Part shown: piece by piece, positions 1 through 8,455 of the stretch
Position numbering within the stretch: position 1 is the stretch's first letter
How the letters are laid out: every line of letters begins with the position of its first letter
IMG/VR virus record: IMGVR_UViG_3300028610_003630
Location: 1-27,055 of that record
Source of the DNA: a virus
Reading direction: 5' to 3' (one strand)
Length of the DNA stretch: 27,055 nucleotides
Translations under genes and position numbers: made by a program
Notes under the pieces: generated by a model
Told to the model about the DNA's origin: nothing
Database searches by the model: none
What the model saw: only the letters and a program-made list of their open reading frames with translations

Positions 1-177
1 GGTGACTGGTAAATTCGAACATGGCGCGAGGGTTCGCAGTGTGCTCCTGGTGATTTCAGCGGCGGCGGGGTATCGTTGTCTGACCATACCTCGGGTATCG
101 TTGGCCCCGCTTTCAGCGCGGGGGATCCTAAAGCTTATATGGATGTCAGTCTCTTAAAATACCAGGGTATTTCCTGA
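1..177 (+). pseudogene. Frame-disrupted 3' end of an upstream tail gene
   Basis: Reading in the frame that ends with TGA at 175-177 gives a protein-like stretch ending in LLKYQGIS. That frame is closed by a TAA at 10-12 and has no convincing start. The frame one base over also looks protein-like at its beginning (VTGKFEHGARVRS). The TGA overlaps the ATG of the next gene, as is normal for a late operon, so this is most likely the C-terminal end of an upstream tail gene with an indel near positions 10-50. The indel could be a real mutation or a sequence error at the window edge. The family was not recognised. Confidence 0.35.
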
Positions 178-947
178 TGGCTGCCATAGAGCTTTTTGAA
201 TTCCTGGTCGACGGGACCTATTACCGCTACACTTCCGGCAGCGTGACGGTTGTCAAAGGCGGCGAAGATTTTACGGCTGAGCCCATCAGCCGGAGCGCTT
301 TGAAGAGCACGGACGATATAAACAGCACGACGCTTACTATTCGGACCATGCGCGACAACCCGTTTACCGTTGTGGCACTGACCGCACAGCAGCCGGCCAG
401 TGTCACCGTCTACGGGGAACTGTCGGATTCCACCTGGGCAACCATCTGGAAGGGGCGCATGGTTAGCATGAACATGCAAGGTTCAGAAGCTGAGATCGTG
501 ACGGAAGGTCTGTTGTCGATAATTCAACGGCCGGCGCTCAATGCCAGATATCAGATACTCTGTCGACACGTCCTTTATGGTAATTTCTGCGGGGTTACCG
601 CTGCCACTTACAAGTTTGTCGGCACCGTGGATGCTGTGGACGGAACGGCTCTTACTATAACAGGGCTTGATGCGGAAGCAAATGGTTATTATGAAGGGGG
701 CTATTGCAAGTTCGGCACCTATGATTTCCGCACCATAGTTTCCCATATCGGAGATGACATTGTCATATACAATGCGGTTCCTGGTCTGGTGGTGACAACG
801 GCTGTTGATGTGTATCCCGGTTGTGACCATACGGAAACGGATTGTGGGACCAAATACTCGAACCTGGTGAACTATGGGGGGTTCCCCTGGATACCTTCGG
901 GTCGCAATCCATTTGCCAACCCTACGCCGAAGAAGCGACGACGATAA
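177..947 (+). CDS. Tail hub protein, DUF2163 / phage BR0599 family
   Basis: A 256-residue protein. The N-terminal two thirds fit DUF2163, and the last 45 residues have the BR0599 pattern: a GCD start, a second Cys seven residues later, an N-x-x-N-Y-G-G-F-P motif and a basic tail. In related siphoviruses and gene transfer agents this protein forms the hub closing the distal tail, comparable to lambda gpL. Four cysteines stand out, C129, C138, C216 and C223. Their spacing (x8 in the first pair, x6 in the second) resembles the iron-sulfur ligands of the gpL-type hub. It begins at an ATG overlapping the previous stop, and the tip gene follows after 10 bases, the usual hub-tip order. Confidence 0.85.
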   Translation: MAAIELFEFLVDGTYYRYTSGSVTVVKGGEDFTAEPISRSALKSTDDINSTTLTIRTMRDNPFTVVALTAQQPASVTVYGELSDSTWATIWKGRMVSMNMQGSEAEIVTEGLLSIIQRPALNARYQILCRHVLYGNFCGVTAATYKFVGTVDAVDGTALTITGLDAEANGYYEGGYCKFGTYDFRTIVSHIGDDIVIYNAVPGLVVTTAVDVYPGCDHTETDCGTKYSNLVNYGGFPWIPSGRNPFANPTPKKRRR

Positions 948-957
948 AGGGAATAAA

Positions 958-3378
958 ATGAATATCGGTCTTTATTTATTTGTGATGGCGGCGCAATATA
1001 TCCTGCGGCCCACAACAAAACAGATCGAACTTACTTCTCCCTGGGAAAGCCTGGATTTCCCGGAAGCCGACCTGGGTTCCCCGATACCTGTAGTCTTCGG
1101 AACGCGGTGGGTGAGTAACCCCAATGTGGTATGGTACGGTGACATCAAGACGCGTAATGTGAACGTGAAAGAAGGAAGCCTCTGGCCATTCGGGATAGGA
1201 GATAAGAAAAAGTTCCTGCATCATAAATATTATCTGGGGATGCACATGGCGATTTGTCATTATCCCGTTGACGCCTTGGTGAGAATAAGAGCCGGCGATC
1301 AAATTATTTACAATGACGGCGATGTGACTACCAATACCACCCTCACCATAGACAAACCGGATGTATTCGGCGGCCCCAAGCAAGAAGGGGGTGTTGAGGG
1401 AGATGTTGATATTGCCTTCGGCGCACCAGATCAACCGGTAAATACCTATCTACAGTTACAGCTTGAGTCTTCTATTCCAGCCTTTAGAGGTAATGTCTGT
1501 GTCATCCTGAACCAAGTATATTTGGCGGCTAAGAGCGCCGATATCCGCCCATGGGCCTACTATATGAAGTGGTTGGATTCGGCCAGTTGTGGACCGAACT
1601 CAAAGGACATGAACCCGGCCCATATTATCAACCTGGCCCTGACCGAAAGTTGGGGGTTGAAACAAGATACGGGTGATATTGATTCCGATTCTTTCACCGC
1701 AGCGAGCTCCCAATTAGATACCGAAGAACTTGGGCTTTCCGTTGTGTGGCAAACCAGCGCGCCGATAAAAGAATTCTTCCAAAATGTCTTACAACACATT
1801 ATGGGGGCCTTGTACACAGACCCGGAAACCGGGAAGTTCACGTTGAAACTGTTTCGCCAGGAAGACGAATCAGTCTTGACCTTGAATGAGACGAATGTAA
1901 CCGAAGTTTTAAATTACGAACGCCCCCGGCTTTCCGAGTTGGTCAATCAGGTGACGATTCACTATACCGACCGGGAAGATTTTGACCAGATGGTTTCTCT
2001 TCATAATCAAGGGCTCATCGAACAGGTGAGCGGGATAATTAATAGTCGTGATATTTATTACGATATGGTAGTGGAAAAGGCTACGGCGATGAAGCTTGCG
2101 GCCAGGGATCTACGGAATCTCTCAACTCCACTTGCCAACGTCAAATTAATTGCGAACAGGGAAGCCCTGGGCGTACGTATAGGCGATGTCGTTACGCTGG
2201 ATTGGAGTCGGTACGGGATATCATCTCAAGATCTGCGGGTAATGAATATCGATTACGGCAACTTGCAGGCCGGTGAAATCCGCATCCAGGCGATCCAGGA
2301 TGTTTATGGGGTGGACGCTTCACTGTATGCGGATCCACCTGCGTCCAAGTGGTCCACACCATGGAATGAGCCGGCTGATGCCGATTACCGGGTGCTGTTT
2401 GAAGTGCCCTATGCCCTGCTTGTAGGCCGCCTGGGCTCCTCATCCACGGTCTGGGATGAAGTGGCGGACGATGCGGGATGGGTGGTGTCTGCTATCCAAA
2501 AACCATCCGGGGATTCCGGCATGTATGAACTCTGGACTCGGCTCACGGCCGGCAGTTATCTCCACGCTAGCGACCATCTCGCCCCCTTTGCCCCCGTGGC
2601 GACGCTCGATGAAGATATCGATCCGGAGGTCACCACGGGCACTACCATTACAGAAGTCCACGACCTGGACACGGTTGAGACCGAAACCTATTGCATCATC
2701 GGGACTGAATTCTGCGAGGTGACCGCCATTGATGCCGGCGCGGGAACCATCACCTTGAAGCGCGGGGTACTGGATACGGTTCCCGGTTCACACTCTCAGG
2801 GGGATCGCGTGTATTTTGCCGATACCCACCTCGGGGAAGATCCAACCGAGTACGCTAGTGCGGATGTCGTGAAATCAAAAGTCCTGCCGCAGACCTCGCT
2901 CGGCGTTCTGGACATCGGGGATGCAACCGAAGACACTACCACAATGGCCGATCGCATGTTTCGGGCTTATCCCCCTGGCAACTTCCAGTTGAATTCTTCC
3001 GCCTGGCCGGCCTACATCACCGGAGCACTGACCCTCACTTGGGCGCACCGAGATAGATTGACACAGGGTCAAGCTTACACACAGCAGGACGCGGGCGACA
3101 TCGGTCCAGAGGCGGGGACGACTTACATCGTCAAGATTTGGGATGAAGAAGATGATCTCATTGTAAATGAAACCGGAATCGAGATTACGAACCATGCGCT
3201 CACCATAGCTGACGAGATAACGCTTTCGGCTCTGGCGGCCGGCGCGCGACCGAACGAAACAATGCGGGTGGTCCTCTACTCCGCGCGCGAGGGGTTCGAC
3301 GCTTGGCAAGAGCATGATTTTGTTATCCTCGAATGTCGAGGATACGGCATGTTCTATGGCGATTACTACGGAGAATAA
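958..3378 (+). CDS. J-like tail tip / host-specificity protein
   Basis: An 806-residue protein. The open frame extends upstream to 874, but the ATG at 958 is preferred because AAAGGGAATAAA precedes it and the longer form would overlap the hub gene. Residues about 38-62 carry the signature of the phage-tail protein family related to lambda J and gene transfer agent gp15 (IPVVFGTRW, then NPNVVWYGD). Residues about 230-480 fit the hub-like core of that family. The C-terminal third is beta-rich and probably reaches toward the host receptor. It sits directly after the hub gene and before the DUF2793 gene, as expected for a tail-tip module. It is shorter than lambda J. The family is secure; receptor binding is inferred. 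Confidence 0.85.
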   Translation: MNIGLYLFVMAAQYILRPTTKQIELTSPWESLDFPEADLGSPIPVVFGTRWVSNPNVVWYGDIKTRNVNVKEGSLWPFGIGDKKKFLHHKYYLGMHMAICHYPVDALVRIRAGDQIIYNDGDVTTNTTLTIDKPDVFGGPKQEGGVEGDVDIAFGAPDQPVNTYLQLQLESSIPAFRGNVCVILNQVYLAAKSADIRPWAYYMKWLDSASCGPNSKDMNPAHIINLALTESWGLKQDTGDIDSDSFTAASSQLDTEELGLSVVWQTSAPIKEFFQNVLQHIMGALYTDPETGKFTLKLFRQEDESVLTLNETNVTEVLNYERPRLSELVNQVTIHYTDREDFDQMVSLHNQGLIEQVSGIINSRDIYYDMVVEKATAMKLAARDLRNLSTPLANVKLIANREALGVRIGDVVTLDWSRYGISSQDLRVMNIDYGNLQAGEIRIQAIQDVYGVDASLYADPPASKWSTPWNEPADADYRVLFEVPYALLVGRLGSSSTVWDEVADDAGWVVSAIQKPSGDSGMYELWTRLTAGSYLHASDHLAPFAPVATLDEDIDPEVTTGTTITEVHDLDTVETETYCIIGTEFCEVTAIDAGAGTITLKRGVLDTVPGSHSQGDRVYFADTHLGEDPTEYASADVVKSKVLPQTSLGVLDIGDATEDTTTMADRMFRAYPPGNFQLNSSAWPAYITGALTLTWAHRDRLTQGQAYTQQDAGDIGPEAGTTYIVKIWDEEDDLIVNETGIEITNHALTIADEITLSALAAGARPNETMRVVLYSAREGFDAWQEHDFVILECRGYGMFYGDYYGE

Positions 3379-3384
3379 AAAAAC

Positions 3385-3891
3385 ATGGCTGCCACCGTAG
3401 GAGGGAATTTAGGGCTGTCCCATTCCTGGGCCTTCCGTGAAAGCGGCTGGAAAACAGGGAACGACGCCAATCTGTTGAAGCTGGACGGTATTGTTCAGCT
3501 GGGTGTTATTTCAAACGTTGTCACAGCTCCACCAGGCGGCGAGAGCGACGGGGACCGGTATATTATCCCAGCCGGCGCTACGGGCGCGTGGAGTGGCAAG
3601 ACAAACCAGATAGCGATATATGTCGTAAACGCCTACACCTACTACATCCCGGCCGCGGGTTACCTGTGTTATGTGACGGCCGATACGAACATTTATGTCT
3701 ATTCCGGTGCCGCTTGGGTGGCTGTTGCCGGCGGGGCGGGTCCGCTGCCAGCCGGGACCTGGTCCGATCCTTTTGTTTACGGCTCAGGTGCTGCCTATGG
3801 TTGGTTCAATGCTACGCTGGGTTTTTTCATGGGGAAAATTGGTTCTGCGCCATCAGCTGATGACGATGGCAACTTCATCCCTTGGGGTTAA
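3385..3891 (+). CDS. DUF2793 tail protein
   Basis: A 168-residue protein. Residues about 45-120 match the DUF2793 layout: a PP-x-G stretch, D-R-Y-I-I-P, G-A-W-S-G-K, then a P-A-A-G-Y segment, and Y-S-G-A-A-W near the end of the domain. DUF2793 proteins are encoded beside tail tip genes in gene transfer agent-like and siphovirus modules and probably decorate the tip or start a fibre. The start ATG lies six bases after the tip gene stop, with GGAGAA upstream. The C-terminus (DDDGNFIPWG) resembles capping sequences of short tail appendages. The exact structural role is unknown. Confidence 0.8.
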   Translation: MAATVGGNLGLSHSWAFRESGWKTGNDANLLKLDGIVQLGVISNVVTAPPGGESDGDRYIIPAGATGAWSGKTNQIAIYVVNAYTYYIPAAGYLCYVTADTNIYVYSGAAWVAVAGGAGPLPAGTWSDPFVYGSGAAYGWFNATLGFFMGKIGSAPSADDDGNFIPWG

Positions 3892-3908
3892 AAAAGGAAG
3901 GTCTCACC

Positions 3909-6551
3909 ATGCGCAGAAAAAGCTTTTCCGTCTTAACGGCTGTTTGGTTCGTACTGCTTCCCCTGATAGTTTGGGCAGGGGGAATACATCAGCATAGCCC
4001 GAGAGGGGCGAACCAAGACGCTTTCCACGACACGACCCAATATGATCCCGGCGACTTGCTGATGGCGGCCAAGGCCGAGATAGACACCGTAGATGCGACG
4101 TACCTCTCCGGTGACGGATCGGCTATTACCAATGTCGGCGCCGCGGCTTCAGTGGCTGTCACCCTGGAAGCTAAGGCCGCTGAAAATATTACCAAGGGCG
4201 ATGCCGTCTACATCTCCGGAGCAACCGGACAATTACCGCAGGTTAGCCTGTGCGATAACCGGGACCACGCCAAGGCGAGTATTATCGGTTTGGCGCTTGA
4301 AACGAAAACCAGCGGCCAGAATATCGATATTCGGACTTTTGGCGAATTGACGGGACTCAATACTTTAGCTTGGTCGGATGGCGACGATTTATACTTGACC
4401 GTCGCCGGTGCCTATGATAATACGGAGCCTACCGGTGGGGAAGTATATCACATCGGAAAGGTGCAATACGACCATGTGAGCGCGGGCATCATTTTTGTAT
4501 CCGTTCGCACTCATCCGCATTATCTTGCGTCCGGGGCTGGCGAGGATATCGACCTCCGCATGGGGGATGCCGCAGGTTTGACGGCCGTGTCGTTCAAGGA
4601 TTCAAACGATGTCGAGGTCGCCACCCTGAACAGCGACGGCGCTATGGAAGTTACCAGCCTCGCCTCATCAGCGCTTAGCATCACCTCCGGAACCGTGTAT
4701 ATAAACGGGGTGACGCATACGATGCTCACCGAGTTGACCGACGAAAGCGAGACCGCCCTGCACAGTCATGTGGGTGGCGGCGGCGGGATCGCCAGCAGTG
4801 ATACCACCGATTCTCTGCTTACAAATTATTGGCTGAAAATCGCTGGTGACATTGTCGAGGTGGAGCAAGACGTAGGCCGGGAACAATTTCTCGATGGGGG
4901 GGACAACGACTACGATGTCCAAGCGCTGGGGGTTTTTCAAGGCCGGATCTATGCAGGTATACGCCATGGAACCTATGGAACCATTTGGACGTTCGATGCG
5001 GATACCTCAAGTATCTTCAGCTACTTCAACAATACGGATCACGAAGAAGCACATTGCTTTCTCGTTCACAAGGGGCTGCTCTTCATCGGCAACGGCGATG
5101 ACACGTCGGACGGGGATATCGATACCTTCGACGGCGTTTCCACCTGGGCCAACGTATACGACGGTGCCTATGATGTCGTCCATGATATGGAGACCTATGG
5201 AAATTGCATTTATGCGGCCATGGGCGGCCTCTCCGGAGAGGGCGATATCCTGGTGAGCTGCGATGGGGGAAGCACCTGGGACCTATCTCTCGACACTATC
5301 GATTATCATGTTCGCAATTTGGCAAAGTGGAACGGGAAACTTTATTGTACAACTTCCCAAGCGACCACCAGCGGATATGCCTATCTATGGGAATTCGACG
5401 GGGTGGAATGGGATGCAATCGGCAACCCGAACACCACCCATGACTGCCTTGCCTTGGAAGGCTATCAAAATTATCTGTATATGGGCATGGGGCCGGGGGC
5501 GAATGAAGGAGATCTTTACCGCTGGGACGGAGAAGCTTTTGAGGCACCCTTCATTAATACCACCTATGAGAGTATTTACGACCTTATAGTATATAATGGC
5601 CGATTGTTGATCGGTTTCGGGGATTCTGTGGACGGCGGAGATTTGTACGTCTTGGACGGCGAGGAATTCTGGAAACTCTGGGATAATACCTACGATTATT
5701 TGGAGTCCTTTGCCGAATACAACAATGAGCTCTATATCGGGGTCGGCGGATCGGGCAATGACAATGCCAGAGTCTTCCAGTATCGAGGGGGAATAGTCGA
5801 GGGTACCCCGCCCCTATCTCCCTTCGAGATGGACGTTACTTTCCTTGAAAAAGTAACGGTGCTGGATACCTTGGTTTCCGATTCTGCACTTGTGGTCAAA
5901 AATAATATCCTTATGACTACGTCAGATGGGGCCACCAGCCATGGGGCCAGGTTGGCAATCGTCTTTTCTCCGGGAGAGACAGCAACCGAATCACTGAGCG
6001 ATGTCGCTCTGATCCAAGCAAAAGATATCGGCGGGACGGTTGAGATTATCGGGCAGGATGAAGCGGGTAATGTAGCAGCCATAACTCGGAATATCGAATT
6101 CTACCCCGCTGCTATGGAACTGTCAGACTCACGTCCTTATGTGACGGAAAGCCACAACATAAGGACTAAGGCACAGACCTACATTGCTGAGCATAGGGCC
6201 TTTGAACTGTTGCAGCTTTGGGCCTGGGAGAACGGCAACTTGCCGCAAAATAAATTTATCATCCTGCACAAAGATGTCAGTGCCCAGGTGCCCATGGTAC
6301 AGAGCCAGTACCTGCGCGACAAGAAAGCGCGCGAATGGGATGCCGGGGAAGAATCAAAGCTCGCGCGGTCGCGTTTATCTCTCGTTAGGTGGATGGATAG
6401 ACGTAGGCGAATAATTGCGGTTTCAGATTCACTGCTCGATGCCGGAATTGACTTTGTTTTTTGCCCAGCGATCCCCGACCTGAAAAATGCCCCTGCGGTT
6501 TATGAGAAGAAACCCCAGCCGGCGCGGATAACCACTTCTTTTCTCAGATAA
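3909..6551 (+). CDS. Fibre-like protein with signal peptide and seven propeller-type repeats
   Basis: An 880-residue protein. The ATG at 3909 is chosen because AAGGAAGG lies 8 bases upstream; an in-frame ATG at 3882 overlaps the previous gene and lacks a site. Residues 1-24 look like a Sec signal peptide: MRRK, a hydrophobic core ending LLPLIVWA, and a plausible cut after VWA. Residues about 70-210 resemble the KGDAVYISG domain of many phage fibre proteins. Residues about 325-627 hold seven repeats of the form NG-x-LYIG-x-G then GDLY-x-x-DG-x-x-W, consistent with a seven-bladed beta propeller. The last 140 residues are helical and basic and were not recognised. Position after the tip and DUF2793 genes suggests a receptor-binding fibre, but the signal peptide instead suggests export. 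Function is open. Confidence 0.75.
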   Translation: MRRKSFSVLTAVWFVLLPLIVWAGGIHQHSPRGANQDAFHDTTQYDPGDLLMAAKAEIDTVDATYLSGDGSAITNVGAAASVAVTLEAKAAENITKGDAVYISGATGQLPQVSLCDNRDHAKASIIGLALETKTSGQNIDIRTFGELTGLNTLAWSDGDDLYLTVAGAYDNTEPTGGEVYHIGKVQYDHVSAGIIFVSVRTHPHYLASGAGEDIDLRMGDAAGLTAVSFKDSNDVEVATLNSDGAMEVTSLASSALSITSGTVYINGVTHTMLTELTDESETALHSHVGGGGGIASSDTTDSLLTNYWLKIAGDIVEVEQDVGREQFLDGGDNDYDVQALGVFQGRIYAGIRHGTYGTIWTFDADTSSIFSYFNNTDHEEAHCFLVHKGLLFIGNGDDTSDGDIDTFDGVSTWANVYDGAYDVVHDMETYGNCIYAAMGGLSGEGDILVSCDGGSTWDLSLDTIDYHVRNLAKWNGKLYCTTSQATTSGYAYLWEFDGVEWDAIGNPNTTHDCLALEGYQNYLYMGMGPGANEGDLYRWDGEAFEAPFINTTYESIYDLIVYNGRLLIGFGDSVDGGDLYVLDGEEFWKLWDNTYDYLESFAEYNNELYIGVGGSGNDNARVFQYRGGIVEGTPPLSPFEMDVTFLEKVTVLDTLVSDSALVVKNNILMTTSDGATSHGARLAIVFSPGETATESLSDVALIQAKDIGGTVEIIGQDEAGNVAAITRNIEFYPAAMELSDSRPYVTESHNIRTKAQTYIAEHRAFELLQLWAWENGNLPQNKFIILHKDVSAQVPMVQSQYLRDKKAREWDAGEESKLARSRLSLVRWMDRRRRIIAVSDSLLDAGIDFVFCPAIPDLKNAPAVYEKKPQPARITTSFLR

Positions 6552-6616
6552 GGAGGGGAAGCGAACTTTCTTCAACAACATCTCCGAGTAATGCAACCCA
6601 TAACATAGGAGATTTT

Positions 6617-6796
6617 ATGGCTGATTCGACCCCCGATCCGAATCCGAAAACGGTTCCTTTCGAGAAAAAGGCTTTCATAGAGTCTTTCCAGAAGGGATAC
6701 AAAGACGGATTCAGAGCGGCGCGACAAGTATACGCGCCACCGAAGCAGACCAAGCCGGCGGGCCGGCCGAACGTACCCGAGGTGTCTGATGAGTGA
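6617..6796 (+). CDS. Small protein with a GY-x-x-GF motif
   Basis: A 59-residue protein with ATG at 6617 and ATAGGAGATTTT upstream. It has an acidic, proline-rich start, a central helix with KGYKDGF, and a proline/basic end. The KGYKDGF stretch has the same glycine-aromatic tetrad as the next two genes, so the three may be related or act together. Its stop overlaps the next start by 8 bases, which suggests translational coupling. No family recognised. Confidence 0.6.
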   Translation: MADSTPDPNPKTVPFEKKAFIESFQKGYKDGFRAARQVYAPPKQTKPAGRPNVPEVSDE

Positions 6797-7001
6797 TTAT
6801 TCGGACGGGTACGCCGCGGGTTATGCAGCCGGGTACCAGGGTGGGTACAACAATGGCTTTAGCACAGGCCATTCGCAAGGTTATCCTCCTGGCCATAACC
6901 AGGGTTATAATGACGGTTGGGGCCTGGGCTACTCACAAGGATACCCAGAGGGATACTCCACCAGCTATGCCAACGGCTACGCCGCTGGATTAGCGGCCTG
7001 A
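6789..7001 (+). CDS. GX3 tetrad-repeat protein, copy 1
   Basis: A 70-residue protein that is almost entirely a four-residue repeat. After MSDYSD come exactly 16 tetrads of the form G-[YFHWL]-x-x, with one S in place of G in tetrad 14; the last is GLAA. Composition is extreme in Gly and Tyr. A comparable pattern, the deca-GX3 motif, is known in the eukaryotic Yae1/Lto1 proteins and, in shorter form, in flagellar FliH, where glycines line one face of a helix. Whether this protein is helical is not known. It is translationally coupled to the gene before it. Function unknown; a virion or assembly role is inferred only from its place in the late operon. Confidence 0.7.
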   Translation: MSDYSDGYAAGYAAGYQGGYNNGFSTGHSQGYPPGHNQGYNDGWGLGYSQGYPEGYSTSYANGYAAGLAA

Positions 7002-7011
7002 AGGAGGGTGC

Positions 7012-7227
7012 ATGAGCGATTATTCAGACGGCTACGCCGCGGGGAACCCCGTGGGCAATGCCAAAGGAAACAGCGATGGTCAAGGGGCCGGGTATGCCTC
7101 AGGCTGGGCCGATGGTTATTGGGCGGGGCACGGCAACGGGCATAGTGACGGTCATTGGTTTGGCCGCGGCGATGGAAATCAGGCCGGTTATCCAGACGGC
7201 TACGCTGCAGGTTTAGCGGATCGCTAA
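7012..7227 (+). CDS. GX3 tetrad-repeat protein, copy 2
   Basis: A 71-residue protein with AAGGAGG upstream of the ATG. It is a paralogue of the preceding protein: the first 11 residues are identical (MSDYSDGYAAG) and both end in GYAAGLA. After MSDYSD there are again exactly 16 tetrads, then a final Arg. The interior differs: position 2 of the tetrad is often Asn, His, Trp, Gln or Arg instead of Tyr, yet Gly at position 1 is kept in all 16. Conservation of repeat number with divergence of the second position argues for a selected structure rather than random slippage. Function unknown. Confidence 0.7.
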   Translation: MSDYSDGYAAGNPVGNAKGNSDGQGAGYASGWADGYWAGHGNGHSDGHWFGRGDGNQAGYPDGYAAGLADR

Positions 7228-7250
7228 AAGCCGACCGAAACCAGGAAACC

Positions 7251-7288
7251 AGAGGACGGCAGAGGATTTCACTCCTTTGTCGTCCTCT
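7251..7288 (+). other. Strong intergenic hairpin without a U-tract
   Basis: The arms 7251-7266 and 7273-7288 pair over 16 positions, including two G-U pairs, around a 6-base loop. The outer eight pairs (AGAGGACG with CGTCCTCT) are perfect. No T-run follows on either strand, so it is not a classical intrinsic terminator. It sits between the tetrad-repeat genes and the holin-like gene and could set mRNA processing or stability. Confidence 0.6.
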
Positions 7289-7308
7289 GAACAGAAGGTG
7301 ATTATATC

Positions 7309-7518
7309 GTGTTTAAAGAAGCCAATGGGCAAATATCGAACATCCGAGTGATGTCGTTCCTTTGCCTGTTTTATCTCTTTTTTCTCGCCACTTACCAGAC
7401 GTTGAGAGACAATATCAATTTCGAGATATTGGTATTGTTCGCTGTCTGCGCTTTTGCGCCGAAAGTCGTGCAGAAGTTCGCAGAGCCGAAAACAGGGACG
7501 AGTGAAGAGAAGGAGTAG
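7309..7518 (+). CDS. Small two-helix membrane protein, holin-like
   Basis: A 69-residue protein starting with GTG at 7309, with AGAAGGTGA upstream. Two hydrophobic segments are visible, about residues 14-31 (FLCLFYLFFLA) and 38-54 (FEILVLFAVCAF), followed by a charged tail ending in EEKE. Size and layout fit a class II holin or a small phage inner membrane protein. The next gene is also membrane-anchored, which supports a lysis cassette, but the endolysin candidate is far away at 21.1 kb. The family assignment is tentative. Confidence 0.55.
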   Translation: MFKEANGQISNIRVMSFLCLFYLFFLATYQTLRDNINFEILVLFAVCAFAPKVVQKFAEPKTGTSEEKE

Positions 7519-7521
7519 GCC

Positions 7522-7920
7522 ATGATACCGACTTCACCGGAAATCGCCAAAGGGTGGATCGATTTGGCCGTTAGCTATGGACCTGTCGGTATAATCGTCA
7601 TTCTACTTTTCCTCTATCTTATTGCATCAAAGGTATTCGGCTTTTCCTTCGTCAATGCGCGGAAGGCCGCTTCTGCGGAACCTGTTCCATCTGTAGAACG
7701 ACGCGCACCTGTGCAGATTGAATGCCCTGTGAATCCAACTATGAACGCGATGAAAACCACGCTAGAGCAACTCGTAAGACAACATGAACGAATGCTGGAA
7801 ATACAGATCGAAGCCAATACGCACCTCGAACATTTGGTCGATCTTCATTTGCCCCCGCGAGAGCGAAGCGGTACGCATTCGCGAATAAAAAGGGAAGAAG
7901 TGGCCGCGTCGGGGGGCTAA
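7522..7920 (+). CDS. Single-span membrane protein with coiled coil, possible lysis accessory
   Basis: A 132-residue protein with GAAGGAG upstream of the ATG. A hydrophobic span lies at about residues 22-42 (GIIVILLFLYLIASKVFGF). A cytosolic or periplasmic segment follows with a heptad-like helix at about 74-108 (TLEQLVRQHERMLEIQIEAN) and a basic end. The layout is like that of i-spanins or holin partner proteins, but no family was recognised. It follows the holin-like gene after 3 bases. Confidence 0.55.
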   Translation: MIPTSPEIAKGWIDLAVSYGPVGIIVILLFLYLIASKVFGFSFVNARKAASAEPVPSVERRAPVQIECPVNPTMNAMKTTLEQLVRQHERMLEIQIEANTHLEHLVDLHLPPRERSGTHSRIKREEVAASGG

Positions 7921-7938
7921 AAAAGGAAAGGTACAATT

Positions 7939-8454
7939 ATGTCAAGCGGCGATATGTTAGGTTTCTTTACGGCGCAGTCGGCCTTGATCCCCAGTGCAAA
8001 GGGACCGCAGTATACGCTCAGTCGAGGGGGGAGCAACCCGATAGAACTCATCCCCGCGTTAGCTTTCGACAAGACAGCTATCGAATATGCCGATTTCCTG
8101 GGCCAGATGCCCGACTATTACGACGGTGGCGGAGTGACTGTCGACCTGGTGTGGTATTGCGTAATAAATACCGGAGATGTTGTGTGGGCGGCCGCCTTCC
8201 GCAGAATGGAAGCCGAAGTCGAAGATTTTGACAGCCTGCACAGCTATGCTTTCAATGGCGCTACGGATGCGGCTCCCGATCCGGCCGGATCCATAACCCA
8301 TTTCGGGGGTATCAGCTTCACGGATGGAGCGGATATGGATAGCGTTGCGGCGGGGGAAACTTTCGTCTTGCGCGTACAGCGTACGGCTACCGACGGATCG
8401 GATAACCTGAACAATGACGCGTTGCTTTGGAGTATTGCGCTCAAGGAGAGTTGA
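7939..8454 (+). CDS. Beta-rich virion surface protein
   Basis: A 171-residue protein with AAAGGAAAGG upstream of the ATG. It is rich in beta-type sequence, with a conserved-looking core LAFDKTAIEYADF, then MPDYYDGGGVTVDLVWY and GDVVWAAAFRRME. This pattern occurs in small hypothetical structural proteins of environmental tailed phages that sit near fibre genes. It is one of the last genes of the late operon and is followed by a laminin G-like protein after one base. A capsid or tail decoration role is inferred; a host-contact role is possible. Confidence 0.55.
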   Translation: MSSGDMLGFFTAQSALIPSAKGPQYTLSRGGSNPIELIPALAFDKTAIEYADFLGQMPDYYDGGGVTVDLVWYCVINTGDVVWAAAFRRMEAEVEDFDSLHSYAFNGATDAAPDPAGSITHFGGISFTDGADMDSVAAGETFVLRVQRTATDGSDNLNNDALLWSIALKES

Positions 8455-8455
8455 A

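Noticed and set aside
483-830. Minus-strand frame of 115 residues
   Set aside because: It lies wholly inside the tail hub gene on the other strand and shows no own start signal.
2456-2722. 88-residue plus-strand frame within the tail tip gene
   Set aside because: It is an out-of-frame shadow; the tip gene has a clear family match across this region.
3588-3997. Arginine/cysteine-rich plus-strand frames across the DUF2793 gene
   Set aside because: They are shadows in other frames of the DUF2793 and fibre genes.
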